From assembly GCA_008682415.1 (NCBI GenBank), contig VANK01000002.1:62001-126000 (forward strand): a stretch of DNA of 64,000 bases, given 5' to 3'. Positions 46,199 through 55,609 of the stretch are shown piece by piece. The DNA is from Acidobacteria bacterium AB60. GTDB lineage: Bacteria > Acidobacteriota > Terriglobia > Terriglobales > Acidobacteriaceae. Both the position numbers and the translations under genes were made by a program. How positions within the stretch are numbered: the stretch's first letter is position 1; every line of letters starts with the position of its first letter. The notes under the pieces are model-generated. The model ran no database searches and was not told where the DNA came from. It saw only the letters and a list, made by a program, of their open reading frames with translations.

Positions 46199-49177
46199 TC
46201 AGAACGTGGTGGAGACGGTCAGGCGGAAGGTCTTGCGCGGTTCGCGGAAGAGGTTCTGCGCGCCGTATCCCTGAACCGCCTGCTGATAGGTGAAGTCGCC
46301 GGCGCCCCCCGGAGGAAACAGATCGCGCGTGATCAGCTGGGCGCTGCAGCTTTGGTTGTGCGAGCCGTTCAGGTTCTCGTTGCAGAAGGGCCGTTCGTAC
46401 AGGCGAAGGGGGTTGTAGGCGTAGTAGAGCCGGAACGGCGCATTGATGATCGGCATCAGCACGGAAAGCTCCCCGCCCAGCGACATGCGAGGCACAAAGT
46501 TGGTTCCGGAGATGGGGCGAATGTCGCGCTGGAAGCCAACCTGGGATCCAGGGATCCCGCCCTGGCAGGCGCCGTTGTTATAGACCGGGCAGCCGTAGAG
46601 GGGAGCCAGCAAAGAGGCGAATCCCTCCGGGCTCTGCTTCAACTGGCCGCGGTTGAGGGCCGAGGTGATGCCGAAATCGTCGAAGAACGAGAAGGTCACT
46701 GGCCCGGCGATGGGAATCCGGTACTCGGCGTTGGTGGTGAGGCTCGTGTCACCGCCGATGGAGGCAATGCCGTACACCGGCAGCGGCACCTGGATGCACT
46801 GGTTCAATTGGGGATTGCCCGGGTCGCGCGGTACGCAGGTTCCGTCAGGATTGGTGAGCTGCACGGTGACACGGTTCGGCACCCAGCCATACGGAGTCGC
46901 CCCGCGGATATCGAAGCCGCGCAGTTCGTTCTCGCCGCCCGCGTAGAAGCGATTGTTGGGGGGCGCGACATCGCCTCCGAATCCCTGCACATAACCAAGC
47001 TGAGCGCGAAGCCCAAGCACGTTGCGCCCGTTCGGATTGGGCGTGAGGAAGTGCATGGAACGGAAGCTCTTGTAGGAGACGAATGGAGCGATATAGCGCA
47101 GGTTTCCGCCGATACCCGAGAACTGGAACGCGGCAGCATATTCCTTGCCAGAACGCGGCCGCAGAGGGTTATTGATGGTGTTGTAGGTGTATGTGAACGA
47201 GGCCGAGCTGTTCACAATGTTGTTCAGCGCATTGGAGCCCTGAATGCCGGACCGGAAGCTGATCGTCTGGAAGAACGTCTGCGAGGCCGTCGAGAACGCC
47301 GTGATAGACGAGCGTGTGAGCGAATACGTGAGGCCCACGCGCTGGAAGGCATGCCGCTTGAGCGGATAGCTGAGCGAGAAGTTGAACCCGGTGGAGGCCT
47401 GGTTGTAGTTCTGCGTCAGCGACTGCTGGGCCTGGCTCAGGTTCACCGCCTGGCCGGTGGTGGCCTGGTAGTTCTTCGCGGCGTTGAAGTCTTGCTTGGT
47501 GTTGAAGATCTGGAAACCGAAGTTCAGGGGCCGGTTGCGCACGTAAGGCTGCGTGAAGCCGAACAGGAATTGCCGGCTCACATTGCCCAGGTTCCCCTGC
47601 AGGCTGAGTGTCTCTCCCAGGCCAAGGAAGTTGTTGGTCTGGTAGTTCACCCCAAGGAAGGCCCCGGACAACCCGCTGACGCCCCCGTTCAGGCCGATGG
47701 AGTTCTTGCCCTTCTCCTTCACCTTCAGCAGCAGGTCGACCGTGCCGGCCTCGGGGTCCTGATGCGCTTCGGAGTCCTGATCGACCTTAAGGGGTTCGAA
47801 GTACTCGAGCTGGTTCAACCGCAGCAGGCTGTACTCCCAGAGCTGGGAGTTGTACACCTGGCCCTCGTCGAGCAGCAATTCGCGGCGGATGACGCGATCG
47901 CGCGTGATGGTGTTGCCCTGGAACTCGATGCGCGACACGTAAAACGGCTTGCCCTCGTCGATATCAATGTTGAGCGAGACCGTCTTCTTCTGGTCGTCGA
48001 AACTGGCCTTGGGGATGGCGCCGAAGTTGATGAACCCGAGCTGTCCGTAGGCCTTCTTCAGGTTCTCCAGACCCTTGCTGATCAGCGTCGCATTGAACCA
48101 GTCGCCATCCTTCACATTAAAGGTGGAACGGAGCGCCCTTTCGTTCTTGATGGCCTTGTTTCCCGTGAAGGTGATGGCTCCCAGACGATAGCGGGCGCCC
48201 TCTTCGATCGGCATCAGGATGTCGATGCGCTTGCCCTTGTTGGGCCGGAAGGTGAAGAAGTTCAACCCGCCCTGATCCCGAATCTGGGTCTTCGGCTCTT
48301 CCACCGCAGCGTTGTAATAGCCCTTGTCGCGGTAGGCCTGGCGGACGCGCTCGGTGTCTTCCTCCAGCTTGGAGGCATCGAAGGTCTTGGCAAACAGGTT
48401 CTCGAAGATCAGCGAACGAGGAATGCCGACGGGGCGAAGGTTGACCATCGCCCGGCGCAGCTGGAGGGCGCTGATGTGCTGATTCCCCGTGAAATGGATC
48501 TGGCCCACTTTGACGGTAGGGCCTTCCTTGATGTTGAAGTTGATCTGCACCTGTGCGGGCGGGATGGTCTTCACATCCGTTTTGATCGTCGCAAACTGAT
48601 GGCCGTGCTCCGCGAGCAGCTCTCGAAGAACCGCCTCGGCGCGCTTCACCTTCGTCGGATCGAACTGGCTCTCGACCGAGAGGGAGACCTTCTCCTTTTT
48701 GAATCGGTCCAGGACGTCGGATTGCGACACAACGTTCAGGCCCTTGTAATTGATCTCGCGGATGGTAGGCTTCTCGCGCACGAAGACATTGAGGATGATG
48801 CCCTTCTCGGTATCTTCGCGTTCGATGCGGAGGTCTTCGAAGTAGCCTGTGTTCCAGAGGGAATTGAAGTCGCGCTCGATCGATACCGGGTCATACTGAT
48901 CGCCAATGTGGGTGAACAGCCTGGCCAGCACCGTCTCCTTGGGGATGCGCCGGTTGCCGATAACACGGATATTTTCGATCGTCTGGGACTGCTGCGCCAC
49001 CGCGAGGACTGCCGTGCAAACCAGGCCCAGGACCAGCAGGGTGCGCGCATAACGGCTCGCGATCCGGAGAACGCGGGCAAGAGAACTCTGCGTGATCTTC
49101 ACCGGGCCAGAGCCCTGCGGCGAGCACACATCACACTGGTGCGGTCCATGGTTCAAGGTCACGGGAAAAATATGCAC
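46199..49177 (-). CDS. bamA: Outer-membrane assembly factor BamA
   Basis: Central pore of the BAM complex that inserts beta-barrel proteins. The 992-aa protein is longer than the about 800 aa of E. coli BamA. Five POTRA domains run from about residue 65 (IENIRVIGNRRIPKETVLARL, then VGQIHFTGNQHISALQLRRAM, LGAITFTGNKAIKNERAL, VSRIEFQGNTITRDRVIRREL), followed by the barrel with the GGENELRGFDIRG lid motif and a C-terminal Phe. Start is uncertain: a GTG at 49102 could also begin before the signal helix. It is upstream of VOC and two skp genes on the same strand. Confidence 0.95.
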   Translation of the reverse strand: MHIFPVTLNHGPHQCDVCSPQGSGPVKITQSSLARVLRIASRYARTLLVLGLVCTAVLAVAQQSQTIENIRVIGNRRIPKETVLARLFTHIGDQYDPVSIERDFNSLWNTGYFEDLRIEREDTEKGIILNVFVREKPTIREINYKGLNVVSQSDVLDRFKKEKVSLSVESQFDPTKVKRAEAVLRELLAEHGHQFATIKTDVKTIPPAQVQINFNIKEGPTVKVGQIHFTGNQHISALQLRRAMVNLRPVGIPRSLIFENLFAKTFDASKLEEDTERVRQAYRDKGYYNAAVEEPKTQIRDQGGLNFFTFRPNKGKRIDILMPIEEGARYRLGAITFTGNKAIKNERALRSTFNVKDGDWFNATLISKGLENLKKAYGQLGFINFGAIPKASFDDQKKTVSLNIDIDEGKPFYVSRIEFQGNTITRDRVIRRELLLDEGQVYNSQLWEYSLLRLNQLEYFEPLKVDQDSEAHQDPEAGTVDLLLKVKEKGKNSIGLNGGVSGLSGAFLGVNYQTNNFLGLGETLSLQGNLGNVSRQFLFGFTQPYVRNRPLNFGFQIFNTKQDFNAAKNYQATTGQAVNLSQAQQSLTQNYNQASTGFNFSLSYPLKRHAFQRVGLTYSLTRSSITAFSTASQTFFQTISFRSGIQGSNALNNIVNSSASFTYTYNTINNPLRPRSGKEYAAAFQFSGIGGNLRYIAPFVSYKSFRSMHFLTPNPNGRNVLGLRAQLGYVQGFGGDVAPPNNRFYAGGENELRGFDIRGATPYGWVPNRVTVQLTNPDGTCVPRDPGNPQLNQCIQVPLPVYGIASIGGDTSLTTNAEYRIPIAGPVTFSFFDDFGITSALNRGQLKQSPEGFASLLAPLYGCPVYNNGACQGGIPGSQVGFQRDIRPISGTNFVPRMSLGGELSVLMPIINAPFRLYYAYNPLRLYERPFCNENLNGSHNQSCSAQLITRDLFPPGGAGDFTYQQAVQGYGAQNLFREPRKTFRLTVSTTF

Positions 49178-49625
49178 ACCCTCATGCTCGAAAGAAATCT
49201 GGCTCTGCCTTCGAGGAAAAGTCGATTATATTGGACCGCACCCAACCCTCCCAACCCGGACCCGGGACAAACCTCTGTCCCCGGGGGTGGTCGAAGCCGC
49301 TTCAAACGGTTCAGGCATCGTTTGGCCCGCAAACCTCGTTCCCTGTTCGTGTTGCTTTGCCGCGCTCAGGCCACCGTCGCCGCTCGCAAGCCGGGAGATG
49401 TCCGCAGATCCTGGGCCGCATTCAAAATGAGCCTTTCCCAGTCTAACGGACGATCCCGGCTCGGATGAGCAGGCTGCGGTTCCCTCTGACGCTCTCGCAC
49501 CCCGGAATAGGCAAAGGCACTGGACCGTCAAAGCGCTTCCGAAGCCTGCGATGGTTTCATGGCGCTGCATGGCTTTAGACGTGGCAGCCGCCAACATGAC
49601 ATCCTCGTAACGAGGGATTTGAACG
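49178..49625. other. bamA/GPx divergent gap
   Basis: A stem-like CCCGGGACA...TGTCCCCGGG lies at 49261-49287. I see no strong promoter and no gene; open frames on both strands have no recognisable motif. Confidence 0.5.
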
Positions 49626-50126
49626 ATGCCCTACGATGGCGGTTCGCTCTACGAGATCTCAGCCGAACTCCTGGACGGCGCTCCCGTCAGCTTGTCTCGC
49701 TTTGAGGGAAAGGTTCTGCTCATCGTCAATACCGCAAGCCGGTGTGGTTTCACGCCCCAATACGCGGCCCTGGAACAGCTCTACCGGAAATTTCAAGGGC
49801 AAGGTTTCGAGGTGCTCGGCTTCCCCTGCAATCAATTCGGCGCCCAGGAACCGGGGAGCGCTCAGGATATCGGCGAGTTCTGCGAGCGCAACTACGGAGT
49901 GAGCTTTCCCATGTTCGCGAAGGTCGATGTGAACGGACCCGCGACGCATCCCCTTTTTCGGCTCCTCAAGGCCGCCAGGCCGGGTCTTCTCGGCTCGCAG
50001 CGCATTAAGTGGAATTTCACCAAGTTCCTCGTGGATCGTCGCGGAGACGTCGTGAGCCGGCACGCTCCCCGGGTGAGCCCATCACGTCTGCAGCCGGAGG
50101 TCGAGGCACTTCTAGCACGCAGATGA
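49626..50126 (+). CDS. Glutathione-peroxidase-family protein
   Basis: The 166-aa cytoplasmic thiol peroxidase has the catalytic NTASRCGFTPQY (Cys), FPCNQFGAQEPG (Gln) and KWNFTKFLVDRRG (Trp, Asn) segments of the GPx tetrad. The cysteine-type bacterial enzymes usually use thioredoxin rather than glutathione as reductant. The start has ACGAGGGA upstream. It is followed by DoxX and chrA on the same strand, suggesting a stress-related run. Confidence 0.93.
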   Translation: MPYDGGSLYEISAELLDGAPVSLSRFEGKVLLIVNTASRCGFTPQYAALEQLYRKFQGQGFEVLGFPCNQFGAQEPGSAQDIGEFCERNYGVSFPMFAKVDVNGPATHPLFRLLKAARPGLLGSQRIKWNFTKFLVDRRGDVVSRHAPRVSPSRLQPEVEALLARR

Positions 50127-50178
50127 GACCCTGCCGCTTGCCTTCTCCCCTTAAGATCATTGCTGGAAGGACTACCAG

Positions 50179-50613
50179 ATGCCCAGGAACCTGCCTCTGC
50201 TTCTCATTCGCGTCCTTGCGGGAATCGTATTCCTTACCGAAGGTATTCTGAAGTTCCTGTATCCAGGCGAACTTGGGTCCGGCCGGTTCGCGCACGTTGG
50301 CTTGCCCATGCCCAACGTGCTGGCGCCCGCAGTGGGCGCGGTCGAGATCGCCGCCGGGGGAGCTCTGATCCTCAACGCCTATGTGGGCCCCGCGGCGATC
50401 CTGCTGCTTTGCGTAATTACGACCGCCATCGTGACCACCAAGGTTCCAATTCTGCTCGGGCACAACCTGGGTCCCTTCCCGGTTCCCAAAAATACCGCGC
50501 ACACCGGGGTGCTCGGGTTCCTTCACGAATCCCGGACCGATCTGGCGATGCTCTTTTCGCTGGCCGCGATTCTCGTGGACCTTCGCGGCGCCGGATCCCG
50601 CCCCAGGCGCTGA
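50179..50613 (+). CDS. DoxX-family membrane protein
   Basis: The 144-aa protein has four membrane helices and the DoxX entry LLIRVLAGIVFLTEGILKFLYPGELGSGRFAHVGLPMP, with AVGAVEIAAGGALIL in helix two. The family includes quinone-linked and redox-stress proteins of poorly known function. It lies 52 bp after GPx and 4 bp before chrA, so it is probably co-transcribed with both. Confidence 0.88.
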   Translation: MPRNLPLLLIRVLAGIVFLTEGILKFLYPGELGSGRFAHVGLPMPNVLAPAVGAVEIAAGGALILNAYVGPAAILLLCVITTAIVTTKVPILLGHNLGPFPVPKNTAHTGVLGFLHESRTDLAMLFSLAAILVDLRGAGSRPRR

Positions 50614-50617
50614 GCCC

Positions 50618-51745
50618 ATGACCGCATCGCGAGCCCGCCTGGCTGAGCTCTTCCGATTCTTTTCCCGCCTCGGGCTGACAGCATTCGGCGGCCCGGCAGC
50701 CCACATCGCTCTGATGGAGCATGAAGCGGTTGAAACGCGGCAATGGCTGTCGCGCGAGCAGTTTCTGGATCTGGTCGGTGCCTGCAATCTGCTTCCCGGT
50801 CCCGGTTCCACGCAAGTGGCCATGACCCTCGGCTACACCCGCGCGGGGTGGGCCGGACTCGCGGTTGCGGGAGCATGCTTCATCGTCCCGGCAGCGTTCG
50901 CAACTCTGGCACTCGCCTGGGCCTATGTCCGCTTCGGCAGCATGCCGCGAGTGCAGGGCCTGCTCTACGGCGCCAAGCCGGTGATGATCGCGATCATCAC
51001 GCAAGCCATCTGGCGTCTGGCGCGGATGGCGCTGCGCCGCCGCATCCTGGCCGCGCTCGGGCTCATCTGCTTCGCCGCGATCATCGCCGGAGCGCAGCCG
51101 CTCCTGGTCCTGCTTGGGGCGGGAGCGCTGCTGGCGGCACTTGCGGCCGTACGACGGCTCCAGGTCCCGCGCGCCCACTCCCTCATCCCACTCTCCCTGG
51201 CACTCCTGGCCGGCGCTCCCGCCGCCGGGGGTCTCACCTCCATCTTCCTGATCTTTCTCAAGCTCGGCATTGTCGTCTTCGGGTCTGGGTACGTGCTGCT
51301 CGCCTTCCTGCAAACGGACCTGGTGGACCGGCTGCATTGGGTCACGCAGGCGCAGCTGCTGGATGCCGTAACCGCCGGCCAGGTCACCCCGGGCCCCGTC
51401 TTTGCGACCGCCACCTTCCTCGGCTATGTCATCCACGGATTCAGCGGAGCAGCTACGGCGACCGCGGCCATCTTCCTGCCTTCCTTCTTCATGGCCGGAC
51501 TGGTGGCAGCGTTGGCCTCGCGTATGCGGAGGTCCCCGGTTGCCGCGGCTTTTCTCGACGGAGTGAATGCCGCCGCCATCGCGTTGATGGCGGACGTCGC
51601 CATAGCCCTGGGCCGGGCCACATTGATCGATGTCTTCACCTGGGCGCTCGCCGCCGCCAGCGCCATTCTTCTGATTGCCTTCAGAGTGAATGCAACATGG
51701 CTAATTCTCGGCGGAGCGCTCCTCGGCATGCTGCTCCAGCACTAG
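50618..51745 (+). CDS. chrA: Chromate transporter
   Basis: The 375-aa protein is a two-domain CHR transporter. The N-terminal half has LGLTAFGGPAAHIALMEHE and LLPGPGSTQVAMTLGY; the C-terminal half repeats the pattern as LGIVVFGSGYVLLAFLQTDLV and GQVTPGPVFATATFLGY. About ten hydrophobic segments are visible. It exports chromate or takes up a related oxyanion; chromate specificity is not shown by sequence. It starts 4 bp after DoxX. Confidence 0.92.
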   Translation: MTASRARLAELFRFFSRLGLTAFGGPAAHIALMEHEAVETRQWLSREQFLDLVGACNLLPGPGSTQVAMTLGYTRAGWAGLAVAGACFIVPAAFATLALAWAYVRFGSMPRVQGLLYGAKPVMIAIITQAIWRLARMALRRRILAALGLICFAAIIAGAQPLLVLLGAGALLAALAAVRRLQVPRAHSLIPLSLALLAGAPAAGGLTSIFLIFLKLGIVVFGSGYVLLAFLQTDLVDRLHWVTQAQLLDAVTAGQVTPGPVFATATFLGYVIHGFSGAATATAAIFLPSFFMAGLVAALASRMRRSPVAAAFLDGVNAAAIALMADVAIALGRATLIDVFTWALAAASAILLIAFRVNATWLILGGALLGMLLQH

Positions 51746-51760
51746 CGCGCCTGCCCGCGA

Positions 51761-52585
51761 TTAATCGAACCGGTATGCGCTGATTGCTGCATCCATCGGC
51801 TCGTCGGAGAAGATCCGCTTCCCGGCCGCCTCGCTCCCGGCTCCGGCAGCTACCATCAGCGGAATCAGGTGCTCTTCGCGGGGATGAGCAAATTTTGCGT
51901 GCGGAGCTTGAGCCCATTGCTTCAGCAGGTCGCCCCGCTTCGGCTCCGGCGACTCCGCTGCGCGCGTCAGCCAAGCATCGAATTCGCGCGCCTGCTGCCG
52001 CGTTCCGGCCCGCATGTAGGCACCCAGATTGTGAAAGCTCATCCCGCTCCCCACGATCAACACGCCTTCCTCGCGCAGAGGCGCAAGGGCGCGCCCGGCT
52101 GCCAGATGCTGTGCGGCATCGAGCTGCCCTGCCGACCCGGCCGCAAGGCTCAGCGTCACCACCGGAATGTCGGCTGCGGGGAACGCCACCTTGAGCGGCA
52201 CGAAAACCCCGTGATCAAATCCACGCGCCGCACTCTCGGCGGCAGGCAGACCAGCGTTCGCAAGAAGACTCTTTACCTGCTGCGCCAGGACGGGATCCCC
52301 CGGCGCGGGCCAGGTCAACTCGTAAGTGTGTTTCGGAAAGCCGTAATAGTCGAAGATGAGTGGAGGCCGTTCGGCGCTGCTGACCGTGAAGGCCGGCTCC
52401 TCCCAGTGTCCGCTTACCACCACGAGTGCTCGTGGCCTCTCCGGCAGGGTACCCGCCAGCCCCTCGAGAAACCGCTTGGTCATCTCCCAGGTGTCTGCCG
52501 GCCCCCAGGTCCAATCCATGAAGAAGCAGGGGCCGCCTCCATGGGGGATGAACAAAGACGGCTGGCGCTGGGGCGACGCGTTCAT
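51761..52585 (-). CDS. ygiD: LigB-family extradiol dioxygenase (DODA/YgiD-like)
   Basis: The 274-aa protein resembles 4,5-DOPA extradiol dioxygenase: SLFIPHGGGPCFF at the N-terminus (first metal His), VVVSGHWEEPAFTV, RGFDHGVFVPLKVAFP in the middle and VLIVGSGMSFHNLG, with HPREEHLIPLMVAAGA late. These His residues form the zinc/iron site. It opens catechol rings. Start 52585 follows a GAGGTAA ribosome site. A long dyad lies immediately upstream (52598-52621). Confidence 0.9.
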   Translation of the reverse strand: MNASPQRQPSLFIPHGGGPCFFMDWTWGPADTWEMTKRFLEGLAGTLPERPRALVVVSGHWEEPAFTVSSAERPPLIFDYYGFPKHTYELTWPAPGDPVLAQQVKSLLANAGLPAAESAARGFDHGVFVPLKVAFPAADIPVVTLSLAAGSAGQLDAAQHLAAGRALAPLREEGVLIVGSGMSFHNLGAYMRAGTRQQAREFDAWLTRAAESPEPKRGDLLKQWAQAPHAKFAHPREEHLIPLMVAAGAGSEAAGKRIFSDEPMDAAISAYRFD

Positions 52586-52597
52586 GAGATTACCTCG

Positions 52598-52621
52598 ATT
52601 TAGTCGTTCAAACAACTAAAT
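52598..52621. promoter_or_regulatory. 24-bp near-perfect dyad upstream of the dioxygenase
   Basis: Left arm ATTTAGTCGTT and right arm AACAACTAAAT with CA between; only one mismatch. It starts 12 bp before the dioxygenase ATG, so a bound repressor would block expression. The cognate regulator is not adjacent. Confidence 0.8.
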
Positions 52622-52700
52622 CAGAGATGCACAAGACCCCGGTCGCGACTCCGAAACCTCCGCCCTGCGAGTCGCACACCCGGCCAATCGCCCTCCCCCG

Positions 52701-53420
52701 CTACTCGATCGCAAACACCGCGTAGACGGTTGCATCCCGCTCCACCTTCTCCGGGGAGATCGCCAGCGGCGCCGACTGATCTGCCGCCTTTGCCGCGAAG
52801 GCGCGCACCATGGGCATGGGCCGGGCCACCCCGGAAACCTGGTTGCTCACGTAAAGGAGTGCACCCAGCTTGACGCCCATCCCTCGCGCCAGCGTGGCCG
52901 CATTCTCGCGCACTCGCCCCGCGGCCTTCTCCAGCGCCTGTCCTTCCAGCGCCTTCTCATCCTTCACGGTCCAGTCAATCGCGCCGGTATTGTTGGCGCC
53001 GTTGGTCACAGCTACATCCAGGATCTCCGCCGCCCGGGCGGGTTCCACGCGAACCGTCCATTGCTGCTGCAGCTTGAATTTGTGCTGCTTGGGCATCGTG
53101 TAGTCCGGGGCAAGAAACTGCGACTCGCTGCGGATCGCGTCGTCTGCCACACCAGCCTGCTTGAGCGCGGCGCGAATCGCATTGGATACGCGCGAACCCT
53201 CCGCGTAGGCCGACTTCGCATCCGAGGGAGTTGTTTCGAACCCGATATGCAGCACGGCGATCTCGGGCTCGATGCTCACGCTATCGTTGGCCGAAACCGT
53301 AAGGGTCCGGTTTGCAGAATCGATCTTCAATTGCGGCTGGCCCCCGTCCTGGGCGAGGCCTGCTCCGCAAGACACAACCAACAACAACGCTGCAGAGATG
53401 CGCATGACGTTCATAGCCAC
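52701..53420 (-). CDS. SIMPL-domain (DUF541) secreted protein
   Basis: The 239-aa protein has a signal peptide (MRISAALLLVVSCGAGLAQ, from residue 6) and the SIMPL/DUF541 pattern: RTLTVSANDSVSIEPEIAVLHIGFETT, then QQQWTVRVEPARAAEILDVAVTNGANNTGAIDWTVKDE and the late LARGMGVKLGALLYVSN. It is a periplasmic protein linked in other organisms to immune signalling mimicry or oxidative stress; here the role is unknown. It stands alone next to trpD. Confidence 0.88.
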   Translation of the reverse strand: MAMNVMRISAALLLVVSCGAGLAQDGGQPQLKIDSANRTLTVSANDSVSIEPEIAVLHIGFETTPSDAKSAYAEGSRVSNAIRAALKQAGVADDAIRSESQFLAPDYTMPKQHKFKLQQQWTVRVEPARAAEILDVAVTNGANNTGAIDWTVKDEKALEGQALEKAAGRVRENAATLARGMGVKLGALLYVSNQVSGVARPMPMVRAFAAKAADQSAPLAISPEKVERDATVYAVFAIE

Positions 53421-53477
53421 TCCTTACCAGAAGAACGCGCAAACACGAACTTTGTTGCGACCGCACCCATTCTGCGC

Positions 53478-54536
53478 CTACACCGTGCGTTCGCAGGACG
53501 CGCCAAACGCCCGCAATTTGGCCAGCGTCGCAGCGGCCTGTCCGGAGTCGATCGCCTCGGCGCCTCGCGCGACCCCCTCCTTCAAATCCCCCGCCAGTCC
53601 CGCCGCCACCAGCGCCGCCGCCGCATTCAACAGGACAATATCGCGTCGCGCCCCCCGGACCCCGGTGAGCACGTCATACAGCAACGCTGAATTGGTCGCG
53701 ATATCGCCTCCGGAAAAGTCATCGAGCTTTGCCCGTTCCAAGCCCGCCATCTCCGGAGTGATCCGTGCAGCCTTCATCTCCGGCTTCGCTCCGCTCCCCT
53801 CTTCGATCCGCGCCACAATCGACTCGCCGGTCGTGGTCAGTTCGTCGATTCCGTCCGTGCCATGGACTACGAACGCCCGCCGTGCGCCCAGTTCCGCGAG
53901 CGCCCGTCCCATCAGGAGCACCCGGCTTGGCGCCAAGACGCCGATCACCTGCGCCCGCGCACCCGCCGGGTTGGTTAGCGGCCCGCAAAGGTTGAAGATC
54001 GTGCGAAACCCAAGGGCCTTGCGCACCCCATTCACCGCCTTCATGGCGGGGTGATAATGCGGTGCATACAGAAACATGAAGTTGGTGGCGCGCAGGCACT
54101 CCACCGCCATCTCCGGGCCCAGCGTTACCGGCACGCCCAGCGCCTCCAGCACATCCGCCGAACCACACCGGGACGTCACCGCCCGGTTCCCGTGTTTGGC
54201 CACTTTGGCTCCGGCCGCCGCTGCCACCAGTGCGGCACCGGAGGAGATATTGAAGGTCAACGGCCCCCCGCCTCCCGTTCCGCAGGTGTCCACCAGCTCT
54301 TCGCGCTCCTCCTCGGTCAACGGCACAGGAAGCGCGTTCGCGCGCATCGTCTCCACAAATCCGGCCAATTCCGGAGCCTGCTCGCCCCGTGTCGCCAACA
54401 CCGCCAGCAATGCCGCCGTCTCCACCTCGTGGGCGCTCCCGGAAAGGATCTCGCGCAGCACTTCGGCGGCCTCTTCGCGGGTTAGCTGCCCGCCATCTTC
54501 GGCCAGCGGCTTCAACAGTTCTTTCACTCGAGTCAT
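53478..54536 (-). CDS. trpD: Anthranilate phosphoribosyltransferase
   Basis: Second step of tryptophan synthesis, joining anthranilate to PRPP. The 352-aa protein has the glycine-rich PRPP site DTCGTGGGGPLTFNISSGAALVAAAAG, the KHGNRAVTSRCGSADVLEALG segment and the metal-binding DEL in HGTDGIDELTTTG. Length is normal. No other trp genes are near, so this copy is not in a trp operon. It diverges from the ThuA-like gene. Confidence 0.95.
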   Translation of the reverse strand: MTRVKELLKPLAEDGGQLTREEAAEVLREILSGSAHEVETAALLAVLATRGEQAPELAGFVETMRANALPVPLTEEEREELVDTCGTGGGGPLTFNISSGAALVAAAAGAKVAKHGNRAVTSRCGSADVLEALGVPVTLGPEMAVECLRATNFMFLYAPHYHPAMKAVNGVRKALGFRTIFNLCGPLTNPAGARAQVIGVLAPSRVLLMGRALAELGARRAFVVHGTDGIDELTTTGESIVARIEEGSGAKPEMKAARITPEMAGLERAKLDDFSGGDIATNSALLYDVLTGVRGARRDIVLLNAAAALVAAGLAGDLKEGVARGAEAIDSGQAAATLAKLRAFGASCERTV

Positions 54537-54665
54537 GACTAGTCCGATGATACCGGCTGCGCCAACTCGTCTCGGAGCATTGATCTTCGAGCCTGCTTCA
54601 TCCTCGGTTGCACGAGAGCCGCACGGACACTAGACTGCTACCCGTAAACGGAATAAGGAGAAACC

Positions 54666-55547
54666 TTGCGCTTCTTCCCCGCACTCCCCTGCAGCCTTCT
54701 CGCCCTCGCCGTGACCGTCGTCTCCGCGCAATCCACGAACCGCGAAGGCATCGCACCGCCGCCCCACGGCAAGCAGATCCATCTCAAGCACGTTCTTGTC
54801 GTCGCACAGACCAAGGGCTTCGAGCACGACTCCATCTCCGCCGCCATGGACGCGGTCTATCGGATGGGCAAAGAGAGCGGCCTCTGGGACACCATGCTTC
54901 GCACCGATACCGAGCTGCTGACCAAGAAAAAGATGCCCATGAACAACGCCAAGAACCTGGACTACTTCGACTGCATCGTCTTTGCCAGCACGACCGGCGA
55001 GCTGGAGATGGACGACAGCCAGAAGGCCGACTTCCTGTCCGCCATCCACGACGACGGCAAGGGCTTTGTGGGCATTCATGCGGCGCTCGATACCAACTAC
55101 AAATGGCCCCAATACGGCGAAATGATCGGGGGCTGGTTCGACCAGCATCCCTGGATGACCTTTCAGGCGCCCATCATCAACGAAGACCCCGACTTTCCCG
55201 CGGTCCGGCACTTCCCCAAAGCCTTCGTGAAGTTCGATGAAATCTACCAACCCAAGGAATGGTCCCGTGACAAGGTCAACGTGCTGCTCAGCCTTGACCC
55301 CGACAAGCTGGACTACAACAACAACCCCCGCGTTCACCGCACCGATCACGACTTCGCCGTCGCATGGAGCAAGATGTACGGCAAAGGCCGCGTATTCTAC
55401 TCCACCCTCGGCCACACCGAAGAATCCTGGGAAGATCCCGATATCAAAAAGATGTACTTCGAAGCCATCAAGTGGGCGATGGGTATGACCGAGGGCAGCA
55501 CCGCCTCCCACCCCCGTCCCGCCCCTTTTCCGACCCCACCACACTAA
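54666..55547 (+). CDS. ThuA-like domain secreted protein
   Basis: The 293-aa protein has a signal peptide (MRFFPALPCSLLALAVTVVSAQ) and the ThuA-like glutamine-amidotransferase-like fold: VLVVAQTKGFEHDSISAAMDAVYRMG, LDYFDCIVFASTTGELEMDDSQKADFLSAIHDDGKGFVGIHAALDTNY and GKGRVFYSTLGHTEESWEDPDIKKMYFEAIKWAMG. ThuA relatives act on trehalose-type disaccharides; this fragment lacks proof of substrate. The start codon is TTG at 54666 with Shine-Dalgarno AAGGAGA. Confidence 0.9.
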   Translation: MRFFPALPCSLLALAVTVVSAQSTNREGIAPPPHGKQIHLKHVLVVAQTKGFEHDSISAAMDAVYRMGKESGLWDTMLRTDTELLTKKKMPMNNAKNLDYFDCIVFASTTGELEMDDSQKADFLSAIHDDGKGFVGIHAALDTNYKWPQYGEMIGGWFDQHPWMTFQAPIINEDPDFPAVRHFPKAFVKFDEIYQPKEWSRDKVNVLLSLDPDKLDYNNNPRVHRTDHDFAVAWSKMYGKGRVFYSTLGHTEESWEDPDIKKMYFEAIKWAMGMTEGSTASHPRPAPFPTPPH

Positions 55548-55559
55548 TTGCCCGCAGAT

Positions 55560-55575
55560 TGTGATTTAAGTCACG
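55560..55575. promoter_or_regulatory. Crp/Fnr-type dyad
   Basis: TGTGA-TTTAAG-TCACG matches the Crp half-site pattern TGTGA-N6-TCACA except for the last base. It is 34 bp before the ferredoxin-type membrane protein ATG, a position where a Crp/Fnr-family factor could act. Confidence 0.6.
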
Positions 55576-55609
55576 GTTCGGAGACTGCCGCTCCTCATAG
55601 CCTCTAGAC

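Noticed and set aside
46118-49468. 1116-codon open frame antisense to bamA
   Set aside because: It is a shadow frame produced by GC-rich codon use; the bamA frame has POTRA and barrel motifs throughout.
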